A DNA stretch of 64,000 nt from Agapetus fuscipes (lineage: Eukaryota; Arthropoda; Insecta; Trichoptera; Glossosomatidae): NCBI GenBank assembly GCA_951799405.1, contig OX637334.1, positions 7,068,001 through 7,132,000 of the forward strand, given 5' to 3'. Below, piece by piece: positions 13,301 to 22,700 of this stretch. Positions within the stretch are counted from its first letter, which is position 1, and each line of letters opens with the position of its first letter. The translations under genes and the position numbers were made by a program. Below the pieces are notes generated by a model. It saw only the letters and a list, made by a program, of their open reading frames with translations. It did no database searches and had not been told where the DNA came from.

Positions 13301-16300
13301 ATCCTGAGATAATAATTATTATTATTTGTTTTTAAAATAGATTTGGGAAGAGGAATGGAATTATCTAGATTATCAGCAGTCACTTTGTGAAAGTTCATTT
13401 TAATAGTTTAAAATTAAAATTGCTTTGTTTTAATTCACATGAGTTTTATTTTGTACACGACCAGTTTCGGGAGAAGCAGTACCTCCCATCTTCAGGTATT
13501 TTGTATTCTATGTTATTTTCTATTTACACCTGAAGATGGGAGGTACTGCTCTCCCGAAACTGGTCGTGTACAAAATAAAACTCATGTGAATTAAAACAAA
13601 GCAATTTTTATTTTAATCTAGGAATCAAATTCCTTGACTTATTGTTTGGTATGAGGCCGACCACCCATACAGTAAAAAATGGTTCACTTTGCCGATGTCA
13701 CCCCTGTTTCAGGAAAGGTCGGCAAGAGTTGCAGGGCTTATGTTCATTCGACATTGGGTTTTTATATTGTAAGTCTACATGCGGCATTTTTAAGCGCGAA
13801 CTTATACGTGTCGGCTTGTGGGAATGAATGAATTTATGAATTAATATGATGAATTAATATGAATCTCAAATGTAATATATCTTTGCAACTTAGATTATAT
13901 AGATTAAAATGCAATTCACCAACCTATTTTGCCTAGCCAGTTTGCCTTCACACGAAATCGGATGCTTGTGTGCATGCAATGACATCTGTTGAACCAGGGT
14001 TGTTATTATCGATAGAACACGTTCAAACGGTAGTTTCGATAATAGAAACTCACGAAAAAATGAGACTGACCACCCATGCTATAAAAATGGTTCACTTTCT
14101 CAATGTCACCACTGTTTCAAGGAAGGTCGACAAAAGTTGCAGAGTTGCAAGTGGCAATGCCTTATCCCCTCGACCATCCCAGCAACATGTTAAATACTAA
14201 TGAAATATGGCATCAATGTTGCAGGTTCCAAACTCCTTACATTGTGAATTAGTAACTGGAAGCTATTATGACCAGGAGGAACATAATTCTACCCATTCAA
14301 ATAAAACTGAGGCTGCAGATAATGAAACACTTCCTCTGACTTCTTGGATTAATAACAAATATTTTGGTTTCCCACAAAACAAAGGTAAATTTTGAAGCTA
14401 TACAGGTATAGTTTTACACTTGGTGCCAATAAAAAAAAATTTTTTTTTTAAGATCTCACCTTTCCCGCAAGTATAAAACATTGCATGAACTCTTCCCATT
14501 CGTGCAAATAGAAAATATGCATAAAAATTAAATCTCTCACTAGGGGTGCTGTTCTATCTTCCATATATTTTTATATTTTCGCAGTCAAAGGGAGTTAAGG
14601 GAGGGATACAAGGTTTTTTACTGGAAGGATTTGAGTGTGAACTTTTTTTTTTGTCTCGACAGGGATTCTGTAACTATTTTATGAAACTGGCCACTCTTAT
14701 TGTAAAAATTGTATTATTATTTACTCATGTAGCATTACATGTGTCTGTTACTTACAGGTGTCTGTTACTTACAGGTGTCTGTTACTTACAGGTGTCTGTT
14801 ACTTACAAATGTCTGTTACTTACAGGTGTCTGTTTGTGGACATGCATTTAATATGAATTAAATGAATCAAAAATGTCAATATATCTTTGCAATTTAGATT
14901 ATAGATTGTGCAAGGAAACACTAATCATAGCTTTATCCATAGCACGCTGACTGACAGCAACCTTTGCTCATTTATGTTTGAAATAATCACCTTGTCTTAC
15001 AGACTCTGCATTCACCGTACCTCGGAAACTCCAGGAGGATTCTTCCATCAAGAAGCAGCACCTGACGGTGAACTGCAGCGATGTGGGCAGCAGCAGTGGA
15101 GTCAGCTGTGCAGTCATGCATTGCTCGGGGAGGAACATGAAGGCCAACGCCAGCGGAGCCATCCTGGACTTGGAGATGATCCTTCATCTCAGGAATATTG
15201 GTGAATTCACATCATATTTCTTATAGTTGTTTTTGTTTCTTATAGTTTCTAATGTTGCAATATTCTGATTGGGATGGGCTCCTTGCTGCAGGCCCGCTTG
15301 GTTGCGCAGACTTTGTTATGAATAATAATAATATTAGAATGATTTATTTGATGAGCGCTGTTTTGGTGTGAATCACGACTCAAAGCCCTAGCTTCAAGCT
15401 TGGTTGTCGCTATAGAATACATTTATACTCAAGCAAGACCCAGTTGCTGTAAAGCTGGATGGATCTTTGGTGACCGATCTTTGGTGACCGGTCTTTGGTA
15501 AAGGTATATGAATTTTTCAACCTAGCAAAGAGCATATTTGGAAATATAAATGGTATATGTGTTATGCTCCGCCGGGATTCGAGCCCACGACCTTCCATTT
15601 AGACTACGTACCGGTCACAATAAATATAGGTATATGAGGATGATTTCTTTATTTTTTATTTTCTACATGATAAAAGAGCGCCATTTTTGTGTGTGTCACA
15701 CCTCAAGGGCCCTCTAAATCATGAATGAGATATTTTATAAAGGTGCAGTTTCAATGATTTTTCAATGATTTGTTACTTGCAAATGTAAATTTCTCAACCA
15801 TTGAGCTACTTGCCAAGCGTCACCTGTAGCGGACTTATTAATTAGTATTTAAAAAAAAAAATGCTTTTAACCTCACGGGAAGATCTTCCGCCACTTGAGA
15901 AAATATATAGCTTTGTATGACCGGCCATGTGCTGTGGGACCTTCTTGCATATACATACAGGGTGCGTATATGGGGGGTTTGAGCGTAAAGAATTCCACAG
16001 CAAGATTAGCAAGGTTGATTTAAAAAGGTGTGTACCTACACCAGACAGTTTTATTTGAATGCCATCTGTCCGTTTAAAAAAAAATGCTATGATATGAGCA
16101 AAGCAGAAAGCTGTAGCTCGAATACACCACTGCAACATATCTATCTATCATTGTATGTGTGCTTATGAAAAAAAATGCTGAAACTGTAAAGTAATTTTGG
16201 TGTTTTATTTTCAGAAAGCATTGTGTTGCAAGAGAGAGGCTTGATGTTATCCACCCTTGTTATTGCTGATGTGGCAGAAACTCAATCAGAGTAAATATTA

Positions 16301-18051
16301 TTTTGCATTTTACTAAATATTCTCTTATTTTTTTATTTCTTCCTCAAGCTTTCTCAGTAGGACTCCTTCAATCTTTTCCATGCCTTTTAATCAGCTGTTG
16401 TGTTTTTTTATTTGCTGGAAGTATTGTAGAAAATACTAATCTAACCACTGTCTGTGTCTTAACAGGTGTCTTAAATGACCTCTGAATAAGTTTGTTTAAT
16501 TTGTTTTATGTTTGTAGTTGGCACACAGCTGGATATTCTGGTTTCGTTGTTTGGGGAGCCGCAGAAAGACCTAAGCCATCCATCTGGTTACTTCTCTTGT
16601 CACTTGTACTGGGATTCGCCATCTTGGCTGGAATTTCTTATGCACTGCACAGGGTAAGCATTTCATTGACAGTGGAATACTTGAAATGTGATGAGGGAAT
16701 CTATTTTTTATCTACTATGGGTGATGTCATATCCCCGAGGGATATTTTGAATGTTCGGAGTCCATTTTACCTTAAGAATAACAACAACTTTATCAATTAA
16801 ATATCTGAGGAGTGTGACAGGAAAAACTATGAGATAGTTAAAAATGAATGGGTAAAAGAGAAATCCATGCAGAAAGAATGGATAATGAAAGATGTACAAA
16901 GTAATCTACAGAAGAAATGTGAAAGGTAAAAGGGAAGACCGAGAATAGTATGGCTTGATCACGTTGGTAAAATTGTGAAAACATGGGATATACAGAATGA
17001 ATGCAAAGAAAGGAAATATGTAAAAAAGATGGTGAATATGAATGAATTGAAAGAGGTGTGCAATGATAGGAAGGAATGAAGGCAACTCTACAGAGGCTCT
17101 GGCCACCACTAGCAGAATGGCGACAGAGTTGCAATATTCTGATGAATAATATATTCCTCATCCTTTCGTTACAACAAGGGCAACTTGTAGAACGACTCAC
17201 ATTCATCTCTTTGCCGTTGACAACAAAACCATGAGGGTGTTTTCACAACTTATTCCAATGTCAATCTACATGTTTATGGAATGAAATACCGGATGCCCTG
17301 CCATCAGACTAATTGTATTTTCTTTCATTGCAGAAGGACTTCTTCAAAAGGCAAAAGAGAGAAGAATTAAACACATTGAGGAATGAAGATTCCCCTGCTA
17401 ATATTGTGAGTAAAATATTCACATTTAAACCTCCGAATATTTAGTTTTTACGTTTATTTGCAGTTCACATTTCCTTTTTAAGTACCTACACACAAGGCTT
17501 CTGAGGGTCTGGTCTATAGCTCAGTTGGTAAGGTGTATGCGATGATGCGTTCAATGCCAGAGGACTAGGGTTCAATAGCCTCCAAGGAATTCAGAAATGA
17601 TTCCCTGTTTTGGTAATCATTTCAATGGCAAAATAAAAATACCGGCAAAGCTTACTCAGCTTTCACAATAAATGAGAACCTGCCCCACGGGAATATAATA
17701 TAAGCTCACACTTCAAGTGAAATATTTGATGTAAGGCCGGCCCCCCGGGAAAATAAATAAGCAATTAAAACAAATCATCCCTATACATGCACACGTACAT
17801 ACCTCTGCAACTTAGATTAGATATTGCTACCATGTCAGATGAAACCTTTTAATAAATGGAGTGACACCAATAAAAAATGTGATGTCATCCAGCCAAGTGG
17901 CTAATGAAAAAGCTAACTAATAATTTGTTATCGTTATCATCTAAACCTGACATCATCCCAATTAGCAACTTTGCTGTCACTCCATTGTTAAAAAATAAAA
18001 TTGTTGTTTTTTTAGACTGATGATGACCCCAGCAGTGATAATCTTATATGA
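1567..18051 (+). CDS. Integrin alpha subunit (3' 19 exons; 5' end outside window)
   Basis: Transmembrane adhesion receptor subunit that pairs with an integrin beta chain. Exons with GT-AG borders: 1567-1671, 2252-2343, 2530-2745, 3042-3150, 6330-6512, 7268-7441, 8311-8435, 8820-8892, 8975-9107, 9488-9686, 10869-11032, 11141-11216, 12331-12450, 14225-14384, 15003-15200, 16215-16290, 16518-16653, 17334-17405, 18016-18051. They join in one frame to 814 residues. Exons 1-6 carry beta-propeller FG-GAP repeats with cation loops (DIDQDGLDD, then [16 protein letters not shown], and a degenerate [15 protein letters not shown]). The leg domains follow. Exon 14 (14225-14384) is a hydrophilic stretch with sequons NST, NKT and NET. 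Exon 17 holds the membrane segment ([20 protein letters not shown]). The short tail begins [13 protein letters not shown], so the usual GFFKR is DFFKR. I see no obvious furin site for heavy/light-chain cleavage. The signal peptide and first propeller blades must lie upstream. The introns are full of transposons. The orthologue within insect alpha-PS types cannot be assigned here. Confidence 0.9.
1690..1830 (-). repeat. Repeat family R4 (GAAGAAGC..CGCAGA..GAAACG), copy 1
   Basis: Read on the minus strand it contains GAAGAAGCCCATCGCAGA, then CATGG and GAAACGTTC. Related copies lie near 9165-9265, 36700-36810 and 61510-61610. The CCAT/ATGG stem in this copy is CTAT/ATAG in the 36.7-kb copy, so the pairing is kept. 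It lies in integrin intron 1. Confidence 0.45.
1813..1898. repeat. 33-bp direct repeat flanking a poly(T) tract
   Basis: The sequence at 1813-1845 (ttcggcatgatgacaatgtg...) is repeated exactly at 1866-1898, separated by 20 T. This looks like a long target-site duplication around a body-less poly(A) insertion in minus orientation, though replication slippage is an alternative. Confidence 0.7.
2780..2944 (+). mobile_element. Mariner-like MITE (M1), truncated copy
   Basis: Starts after a TA dinucleotide (2778-2779) with GGGTAATTGCAGTG and carries the family signature 'acaaccatatattttttaag'. The right terminus is missing. Fuller copies are at 3504-3935 and 12475-13227. Confidence 0.55.
3235..3470 (+). 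mobile_element. LINE-A 3' tail, 5'-truncated
   Basis: From about 3290 it matches the LINE-A tail (ttgtttcagggaagatcggc... to cttaaatttagattag). It is preceded by a short SINE3-like piece (gagaatgcaatctaccaatc). It lies in integrin intron 4. Confidence 0.7.
3504..3935 (+). mobile_element. Mariner-like MITE M1, complete
   Basis: Terminal inverted repeats GGGTAGTTGCA and TGCAATTACCC are flanked by TA on both sides (3502-3503 and 3936-3937), the target duplication expected of Tc1/mariner transposases. Length 432 bp, no ORF, so non-autonomous. A hAT element has inserted at its right end (see 3941-6190). Confidence 0.7.
3941..6190. mobile_element. hAT element with exact 8-bp target duplication, carrying a nested LINE-A
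   Basis: Termini CAGGGCTGTAGCTAG (3941) and CTAGCTACGGCCCTG (ending 6190) are inverted repeats. The 8 bp CCCTATTA occurs on both sides (3933-3940 and 6191-6198). The duplicated target is the end of MITE M1. Most of the interior is a LINE-A copy (4240-5720). The remaining hAT sequence, with tandem AGGTAGGGC motifs at both ends, has no transposase ORF. Confidence 0.85.
4240..5720 (-). mobile_element. LINE-A, non-LTR retrotransposon, 5'-truncated inside the reverse transcriptase
   Basis: The minus-strand ORF is open from about 5719 to its stop at 4596. It starts within the RT domain ([11 protein letters not shown] near 5700), then [18 protein letters not shown] and the catalytic [11 protein letters not shown] motif, then the C-terminal segments [10 protein letters not shown] and [19 protein letters not shown] with [13 protein letters not shown]. 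No endonuclease or ORF1 remains. After the stop come about 115 bp of UTR and then the abundant 255-bp repeat, ending near 4240 in cttagattatagatt. The copy sits inside the hAT at 3941-6190, in integrin intron 4. The ORF is intact over 374 codons, so insertion looks fairly recent, but it cannot be autonomous. I cannot assign its clade from sequence alone. Confidence 0.9.
6600..6760 (+). repeat. Repeat R5 (ctcagtccac..tctccatgcctttaa)
   Basis: Matches sequences at about 16330-16420 and 61110-61260 (tttctcagtccac, then 'ttctccatgcctttcaattgg' with small changes, then ctgctgt, gatggttagttgg). Probably a non-LTR 3' piece; I cannot class it. Confidence 0.4.
6830..7050 (+). mobile_element. SINE2 3' portion
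   Basis: Contains 'aagcatttaccaaagactgg', 'ggtccatccagcctta' and 'cagcactcaccaaataagc', the 3' body of SINE2, without the tRNA-like head. It lies in integrin intron 5. Confidence 0.6.
7605..7675 (-). mobile_element. SINE2 internal fragment
   Basis: The stretch ccaacctttggtgaccagat ... gaagagcatg matches the middle of SINE2 in minus orientation, just downstream of integrin exon 6. Confidence 0.4.
7855..8097 (-). mobile_element. LINE-A 3' tail
   Basis: Minus-strand copy from gaggctgaccaccaatactg to ctttgcagcttagattt. It lies in integrin intron 6. Confidence 0.85.
8088..8195. repeat. Repeat R3 (gtgacgtca..ggttgctaagg..gtgacgtttgcc)
   Basis: Contains 'catgtgacgtcacaat' and 'cctgtgacgtttgcc' around a central ttggttggtaagga. 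Related copies are at 17855-17990, 19500-19640, 34604-34730, 34735-34860, 36505-36620 and 53305-53420. The ends are GC-rich and imperfectly inverted, so it may be a MITE. Confidence 0.4.
8510..8783 (-). mobile_element. SINE2 copy
   Basis: Minus-strand copy. The head (ctagtggttaac, B-box-like ggttgtgggttcaata) lies near 8690-8780 and the 3' body 'gagggctcttaaggtgtgat' is near 8520-8560. It fills most of integrin intron 7 and ends about 37 bp before the next exon. Confidence 0.65.
9165..9265 (-). repeat. Repeat R4, copy 2
   Basis: Minus-strand ggagaagcttatcgcagatg followed by GAAAC and CGAAAAG. Same family as 1690-1830; degenerate. Confidence 0.35.
9955..10369 (+). mobile_element. LINE-C C-terminal fragment with poly(A) tail
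   Basis: An open frame (9980-10333) encodes the end of a non-LTR retrotransposon [46 protein letters not shown] and a stop, followed by 31 A (10339-10369). This arrangement is typical of a 5'-truncated target-primed insertion. The flanking ctacaagaaaaa and ctataagagaa are too imperfect for me to call a target duplication. It lies in integrin intron 10. Confidence 0.85.
10500..10725 (+). mobile_element. LINE-A 3' tail, degenerate
   Basis: Recognisable from ctgtaaggctgaccaccctt through gcatgtgtctgtttgtggac to ctttacgacttatattatag. It has many substitutions and small indels, so it is an old copy. Confidence 0.6.
11469..11580. repeat. 22-bp minisatellite, five units
   Basis: Five near-identical tandem units of ggtgttggttgacctattgg+ca. 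It lies in integrin intron 12. Confidence 0.9.
11690..11989 (-). mobile_element. SINE2 (tRNA-derived), joined to a 5S rRNA sequence
   Basis: On the minus strand the head is tRNA-like: TAGTCCAGTGG (A box) and ggttgtggattcggatcccg (B-box region), then 'gcgaagcacaaaaaatatac', 'accaaagaccggtcacta' and a 3' end near caccaaataaatcatcc plus an ATT-rich tail. It is the best-preserved SINE2 in the window and is directly preceded (minus strand) by 5S rRNA at 11990-12106. It lies in integrin intron 12. Confidence 0.8.
11990..12106 (-). pseudogene. 5S rRNA sequence fused upstream of SINE2
   Basis: The minus strand reads as a nearly full-length 5S rRNA (117 nt; normally about 120), from GTCAACGACGTTATCATGTT to CCGCGTGTCGTTGGC. 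The internal Pol III promoter blocks are present: GAAGTTAAGCAACATTGGGC and AGTACTTGGATGGGG. Substitutions near the 5' half and an extra base near GGGGTACCG suggest it is not a working rRNA gene. It sits four bases before the SINE2 head in the same orientation, so it may have served as a promoter module. Confidence 0.85.
12475..13227 (+). mobile_element. Mariner-like MITE M1 interrupted by SINE1
   Basis: Begins GGTAATTGCAGTGG after TA (12473-12474) and ends AAATTACCC before TA (13228-13229). It matches 3504-3935 across both halves. SINE1 (12854-13187) is inserted near the right end. Confidence 0.75.
12854..13187 (+). mobile_element. SINE1, full-length tRNA-derived SINE with 9-bp target duplication
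   Basis: The head has an A box (TAGCTCAGGTGGTAGAG) and a B box (GGTTCGAATCC). The body includes 'gatttcccgtttcgg', 'aaggtttactcagccttcac' and 'gtaaggccggccccc'. The 9 bp gcatcattg is repeated at 12845-12853 and 13188-13196. Length 334 bp. Other copies: 17507-17765, 42969-43192, 60330-60405 and 63482-63780. Confidence 0.9.
13366..13620 (-). mobile_element. Snapback element S1 (long inverted repeat)
   Basis: Arms of about 85 bp (around 13409-13493 and 13530-13617) are near-perfect inverted repeats around a short AT-rich loop. The right arm reads CTGAAGATGGGAGG, then CTCCCGAAACTGGTCGTG. A one-sided tail (13370-13408; minus strand atgaactttcacaaagtgac...) is shared with S2 and S3. No ORF. It lies in integrin intron 13. 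Confidence 0.85.
13628..13905 (+). mobile_element. LINE-A 3' tail, near complete
   Basis: Runs from tccttgacttattgtttggt to ctttgcaacttagattat, with a small local duplication of atgaattaatatgaa near 13830-13860. Confidence 0.85.
13910..14055 (+). mobile_element. SINE3 3' fragment
   Basis: Carries 'aatgcaattcaccaaccta', 'tgcctagccag' and 'catctgttgaaccagggtt', shared with the SINE3 copies at 43483-43735 (minus) and 50160-50450. The tRNA-like head is missing. Confidence 0.5.
14057..14150 (+). mobile_element. LINE-A tail fragment
   Basis: Only the first part is present (atgagactgaccacccatgc ... gacaaaagttgcagagttgc). Confidence 0.6.
14690..14910 (+). mobile_element. LINE-A tail with expanded 17-bp internal repeat
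   Basis: Degenerate LINE-A tail in which tgtctgttacttacagg is repeated five to six times (about 14739-14829), followed by gtctgtttgtggacatgc and ctttgcaatttagattatag. The normal tail has this segment once. Confidence 0.6.
15330..15625 (-). mobile_element. SINE2 copy
   Basis: Minus-strand copy. B-box-like gtcgtgggctcgaatcccgg lies near 15575-15595, an internal 'ggtgaccgatctttggtgac' duplication near 15470-15490, and the 3' end 'atcattctaatattattatt' near 15320-15345. It lies in integrin intron 15. Confidence 0.8.
15630..15730 (-). mobile_element. SINE2 3'-end fragment
   Basis: The stretch gaggatgatttctttatt ... gtgtgtcacacctcaagggc matches only the 3' end of SINE2, next to the larger copy. 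Confidence 0.5.
16320..16425 (+). repeat. Repeat R5, copy 2
   Basis: The sequence ctttctcagtaggactcctt and tccatgccttttaatcagct matches 6620-6700 and 61120-61190. Confidence 0.35.
16820..17130 (+). mobile_element. LINE-B 3' fragment
   Basis: Broken reading frame resembling LINE-A's C-terminus: [30 protein letters not shown] and [12 protein letters not shown], then a stop and the LINE-B end 'agaatggcgacagagttgca'. Related pieces are at 32000-32115 and 55080-55620. Confidence 0.65.
17507..17765 (+). mobile_element. SINE1 copy
   Basis: A box tagctcagttggtaagg and B-box-like gggttcaatagcc, followed by the SINE1 body to gtaaggccggccccccggg. It lies in integrin intron 18. Confidence 0.8.
17855..17990. 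repeat. Repeat R3, copy
   Basis: The sequence aaaatgtgatgtcatccagc ... aatttgttatcgttatcatc ... ttagcaactttgctgtcac resembles the other R3 copies. It ends shortly before the last integrin exon. Confidence 0.35.
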
Positions 18052-18974
18052 ACTAGGAGAAGAAACAAGATGTCTTCTTATGAAAAAAGTGAGGTTATGT
18101 GACAATGCTGGAAAGAATTGGCTTTGTATGGAGGATAAAACCTACCCAGCCATCATTAGCAAGACCACCCGGAATCGTCTACCTCCTTTATGAACCGCTG
18201 CCAGTGCTGTCTGTACAGTGCTTTTCTTGTCCTTTCCGATACTCCAATGCCCAACCATTCTAGCTCTCTCTTTTGACATGCACATCTAAGAAGTGGTGTC
18301 AGAAAGGTTGTGTTTTAGATGAAGGAGTATTATTTTGGTTGAATATAAAATGATGGTCATCAATTTCATCAGTTGGTAGCCCCACATATCACAGCAGGCC
18401 AGCAGCGCTCTCGCTCAAATGCCACCTATGTTCATTGTGATCTGTGTACCGCTGTAAGATTGTGTTGTGATTCAAAAGTGTGCCATTATTTGACACGAAT
18501 ATCAAATTGTATTGAATAAAAAATAAGTATTGCCAGTGCTATAAGACTGATAGCAGTTAAACTTGCCAATTTTAAAAATGTGCACTTAATATTTATTTTA
18601 TATATATAGTCTATTATCAGAAAAATAAACTTTTTAAAAATATGTTTAAGATTTTCATTTCATTTAGGTAAATTTTCTTCAAATTTAATTAAAAATGTAC
18701 CTACTTATGCAATGCTTATATAATATGTGGGTATTAGGTAAATTCCCCTCTATTGCATAAATAGAAAAATGTATTGAAGATACAACCACACCCCTAGTGA
18801 GTGATGTAGTTTTCATATATTTTTCAATTTGCGTGATACAAGGGAATTTACATGATGTATTATATACTGAGGCTAAGTTTTATATTTGGGTAAAGGAACT
18901 ATAAGAAGAAGACATTTACTTACTCATCTACATTTTATTGTAAAAAAAACATACTTCAGTAGGTAAAAATACAA
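18052..18974 (+). other. Integrin 3' UTR and downstream sequence
   Basis: Follows the integrin stop codon. No ORF or recognisable repeat. Two candidate poly(A) signals lie at 18515-18520 and 18624-18629. Confidence 0.5.
18515..18520 (+). promoter_or_regulatory. Candidate integrin poly(A) signal
   Basis: AATAAA 464 nt after the stop codon; a second AATAAA lies at 18624-18629. Which one is used cannot be told from sequence. Confidence 0.5.
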
Positions 18975-19232
18975 ATGTTCCTCGACTTATAGGTTGGTAT
19001 GCGGCTGACCACCCATGCTGTAGAAAATGGTTCACTTTGCCAATGTCACCCCTGTTTCAGGGAAGATCGGCAGGAGTTGCAGGGTGTATGTTCATTTGAG
19101 ATTCAGGTTTTCATATTGTAGGTCCACATACGGCATGTTTAAGCGCGTACTTATACATGTCTGCTTGTGAAAATGCATATAATGCGAATCTTCAATGTTA
19201 CGGATAATAATGGCAATTTAGATTAGATTAGA
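18975..19232 (+). mobile_element. LINE-A 3' tail
   Basis: Near-complete copy from gttcctcgacttataggttg to ggcaatttagattagattag, between the convergent integrin and dynein genes. Confidence 0.9.
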
Positions 19233-19439
19233 CGTCATGGAATATCAAAAACTACAAAGTACCTACATTATAAAAAGTTCTTACAAATACATAAATAAAA
19301 ACTGTAGGTATGTTATTTCCATAGGTTATAAATGAAACAATTTAATAAAAATCCAGTATGAACAGAGGGTTGATAAAATGAGGTCCAAACATTCTTAATT
19401 TGGAACATTTTTCTTGGCGAGAGTCATTCTTAGCAACCT

Positions 19440-19640
19440 ATCTATCTAAAATCTGAGTTGCAAAGATATATATTTAATGCATGCATGTTCTTTATTTTAA
19501 TCTAATTATCCAATGGATGCACATGAATTGACATAGACAAAGTTATGGCGTCACACAGCCGGGTTGCTAGGGAAAAGGAAAGCATTTTTTTATTGGTTGC
19601 TAAGAACTTTTGTCCCATACAAGTGTGACGTTTGCCGCCA
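19440..19640. repeat. LINE-A tail scrap plus repeat R3
   Basis: 19440-19490 is a minus-strand LINE-A tail end (ctgagttgcaaagatatata). 19540-19640 is R3 ('atggcgtcacacagccggg', ggttgctaaga, gtgtgacgtttgccgcc). This is the 3' flank of the dynein gene; an AATAAA on the minus strand lies within it near 19590. Confidence 0.45.
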
Positions 19641-19777
19641 AAGTTTTCAATTAAAATTTGTTCTGATTTGATTAAAAAACTGTGGGAAAGAAATTCTTTA
19701 CTTTAATTTTAGTATCAAGCTACAACAAAAAGGTGATTTCATTAATATTTAAAATTCATGGCATAAAAAGTAAATAA

Positions 19778-22700
19778 TCAGTCATTTAGTTGTAATATAA
19801 GGGCCACACTGCGCTTGATCCAATGAGCGGGAGGCTGTTCAGAAGGCAACATGATGGACAAGACAAAATTGGAGGAATGTCCCGTTGTGGCGAGAATCCC
19901 TTTCCTTTCCACAGTCTTGTAAATGGGGCACTTGTACTTGTCACCTTCTTTGAATTCAGATTTGAGAACCGGAAAGAATTTCATCACAGGCATGGCTTGA
20001 TTCAAAATTTTTGGGAACTGCTCGTCAATGGTGTGTTTCGATGGATTCCATCTACCACCATCAACAAATGGACCGTATATGTAAATCATACCAACTTCTG
20101 TAACAATCCTTTCCTCTTGTTTCATCACTTCACAATCAAATGTAAGCTGGTCTATTGGGATTGTCTTTGCCCGAGCATAATTCTGCATCCCGGCTGTTAG
20201 AAAAGCTTGCGTGAAGAAAAATCCTGAAAGCCAAAACTTTTCCGGCTTACCGTTTTCATACCAAGATTGTAGCATGTGCAATCTGTCTATTAAATCTGAA
20301 ACATAGCTGGACAGTGGCTTTAAACTTGGGTATGAAAACATCATCCAACTTTTTGGGATTTTACCCGTCAGCATAGAATGGGATAGTGTTTCCAATTGAG
20401 GAGATAAGACAATCAAACCTTTCATAGCCTTTTGTAGATTGATCAATGATGCTTTTATTTCATTCAAAAGCTTGTTAAATCGCTCCATTTCTTGCGTCAG
20501 GACTGAATTCATAGATTCCTTATAACTTACGGGATACTTTTCTTTAGCGTCATCAATGTCAAATTGATTTGGCAACTTTTCCAAAATGTTGTCACAAAGA
20601 TGATCTATAATCACATCAGCATCTGCACTCAAATCTCCTCCCAGTGCACCAGAATGCACCATAAAAATAGAATCAGCTAAATTCATAGATGCCACATAAT
20701 CCCGAGAAATCCCTGCATTCATATGCAAGCCAAAAACTTCAGGAGACGAAATAGATGGTAATAACTCAATGTGTTTCAAATAGTCATTATATTCACAGCG
20801 CCTTGGTAGTCCGTACTTAGAACTGAGAGAAGAAAAGGTGTAACCAGGGTCACCTACTACTTCCGAGTTAATGAAATCTTTTAAGACAGTAACAATCAGT
20901 CTCCGATCCCAATCATCAGTCACTCTTCCCCCATAGTTGCACTCTCCAGTGAGATACGACACAGCTACGTAAGGAATGTCATCATATTGATTCAAAAACA
21001 TCTGAAGCTGCATAACAGATATTTGAAAATCAGATTCATTGAACCCGTAAGATATATTCCAACCTAGAGGACCAAAGTTCTTTCTTTCTTGAATGACAGC
21101 ATGGAAAAAGCAAATTCCATACAGCAGCTTACTAAAGATCTTGTCTTTCCCAGGGCAACCTTCAAAGAACTCTGCATCCTTCACTGGCTCAGAGACATAC
21201 AAACGATGTAAATTATTTTTAAGTCCCGTGGGAGGTTCATTGGTCATCTTTACTCCAACTTGTAGAATAGATTGAGGGAATTTTTCGGTTGGATAACTCG
21301 TCAACCAAAGTCTAAAGCTCATGTCTGTATTAGTAAGATCAAAGCTTTCACAGATATTTTCTAAGGTAGGAAGCCACGAGGTTGCAAGGTGACAGTTTTG
21401 TAAGCAAACCCAGCCTCCTCCTTGTTGCGCTTGTTCTATCAGAGACTTGGCTATGGGGCCTTGTCCTTGACCCAATGATATAGCGTGGAATTTGTTAGCA
21501 TAACCCATCTTCTCACAAAACTTGTACAGAGCTCCCATCGGGTCAGCACCAGGTGACAGAATGAACAGCAGAGGAATCAAACAATTTGAATCATTAAAAG
21601 ATTTCCCAATATCAAAAACAGGAGGTGTGACAAAATTCTTTCCCATTTTCTTATCAACAAAGACAGTTATAGCTTCAATTAGTTTATCAGGTCGCAATAT
21701 TCTTAAAACCAACAATCTTCTGAAATCGGAAAGCTTAGCCCAAGGATCTGGGAATTTTTCTTGATGTGGTTTCAAGCCATCATAGATGTCTTTCCAAGCT
21801 GCCATGTTATTGACAAAGTCTTCTCTGAATGTTTCAAACAAAGGCAGCTCACTGAATCTGCACAATTCCCCCCAGCTCTTTTCTGAGAGCCAGTCTGTTG
21901 GATTTGGGATCAGGTTTTCAATGGCCACTCCTCCAGTCAACAAGAAATTAAACTCAGTACTGTCAATGCTGAGAGAAGCTAAGAGAATCTTGGAGCACAA
22001 TATAAAAGAAAACATTAATTTGTCTTTTTCAAAGAGAGAACGGCAGACGTTGGAATACAAGTTAAAAGTAAAAGCGTCGCGCAGGAATTTGAGACGTTTT
22101 TCTAAGTTCTTAGACTTATTTGCGGTTTCAATTGATAAAACATATAAATTGATAAACCATGCCAAAGAGAACTGGTACATTGGATCAATATTGGGGAGAT
22201 CAGTGACACAATAGTATATGACAGCTGAATGTGTTGCGATGGGACGATATCTCAGCCTGAACTCATCTATCACATATTCCGTTTCTTTGGTTGCTTCTTG
22301 CCTTTTCAATATGTCAACAGACAGAATTTTAGATGAATCCAAGACCTCTATAGCAGCTTCATCTTCCAATATGTCTCCTTTAGTGTCCTGCAATGTTTTC
22401 AGTATGCTATCCTCCACATTTTTTAGCGCTGCTTTGTTCTCAGCGCTTTCAATAATCAGTTTCTCTCTCTTCTCCTGTAAATCAGGTCTCTCTTTGGCCA
22501 CTACTATCCCTAATAGTTGGTCTTCCAAGCCTTCTACTGTCAAGGCAAAGTTTATAAGTGTCACTTTGTTAAACACTTCAGGCAAATAATGAGGATTCCT
22601 TAATTTTGTGGTCATGTACAGGCGGAACTTTGGGCTGTACTCAATTGTGTTGTCTCCTAGTGATATGTACTCCTTTCCAGCAAGAGAATAGACATTCTTC

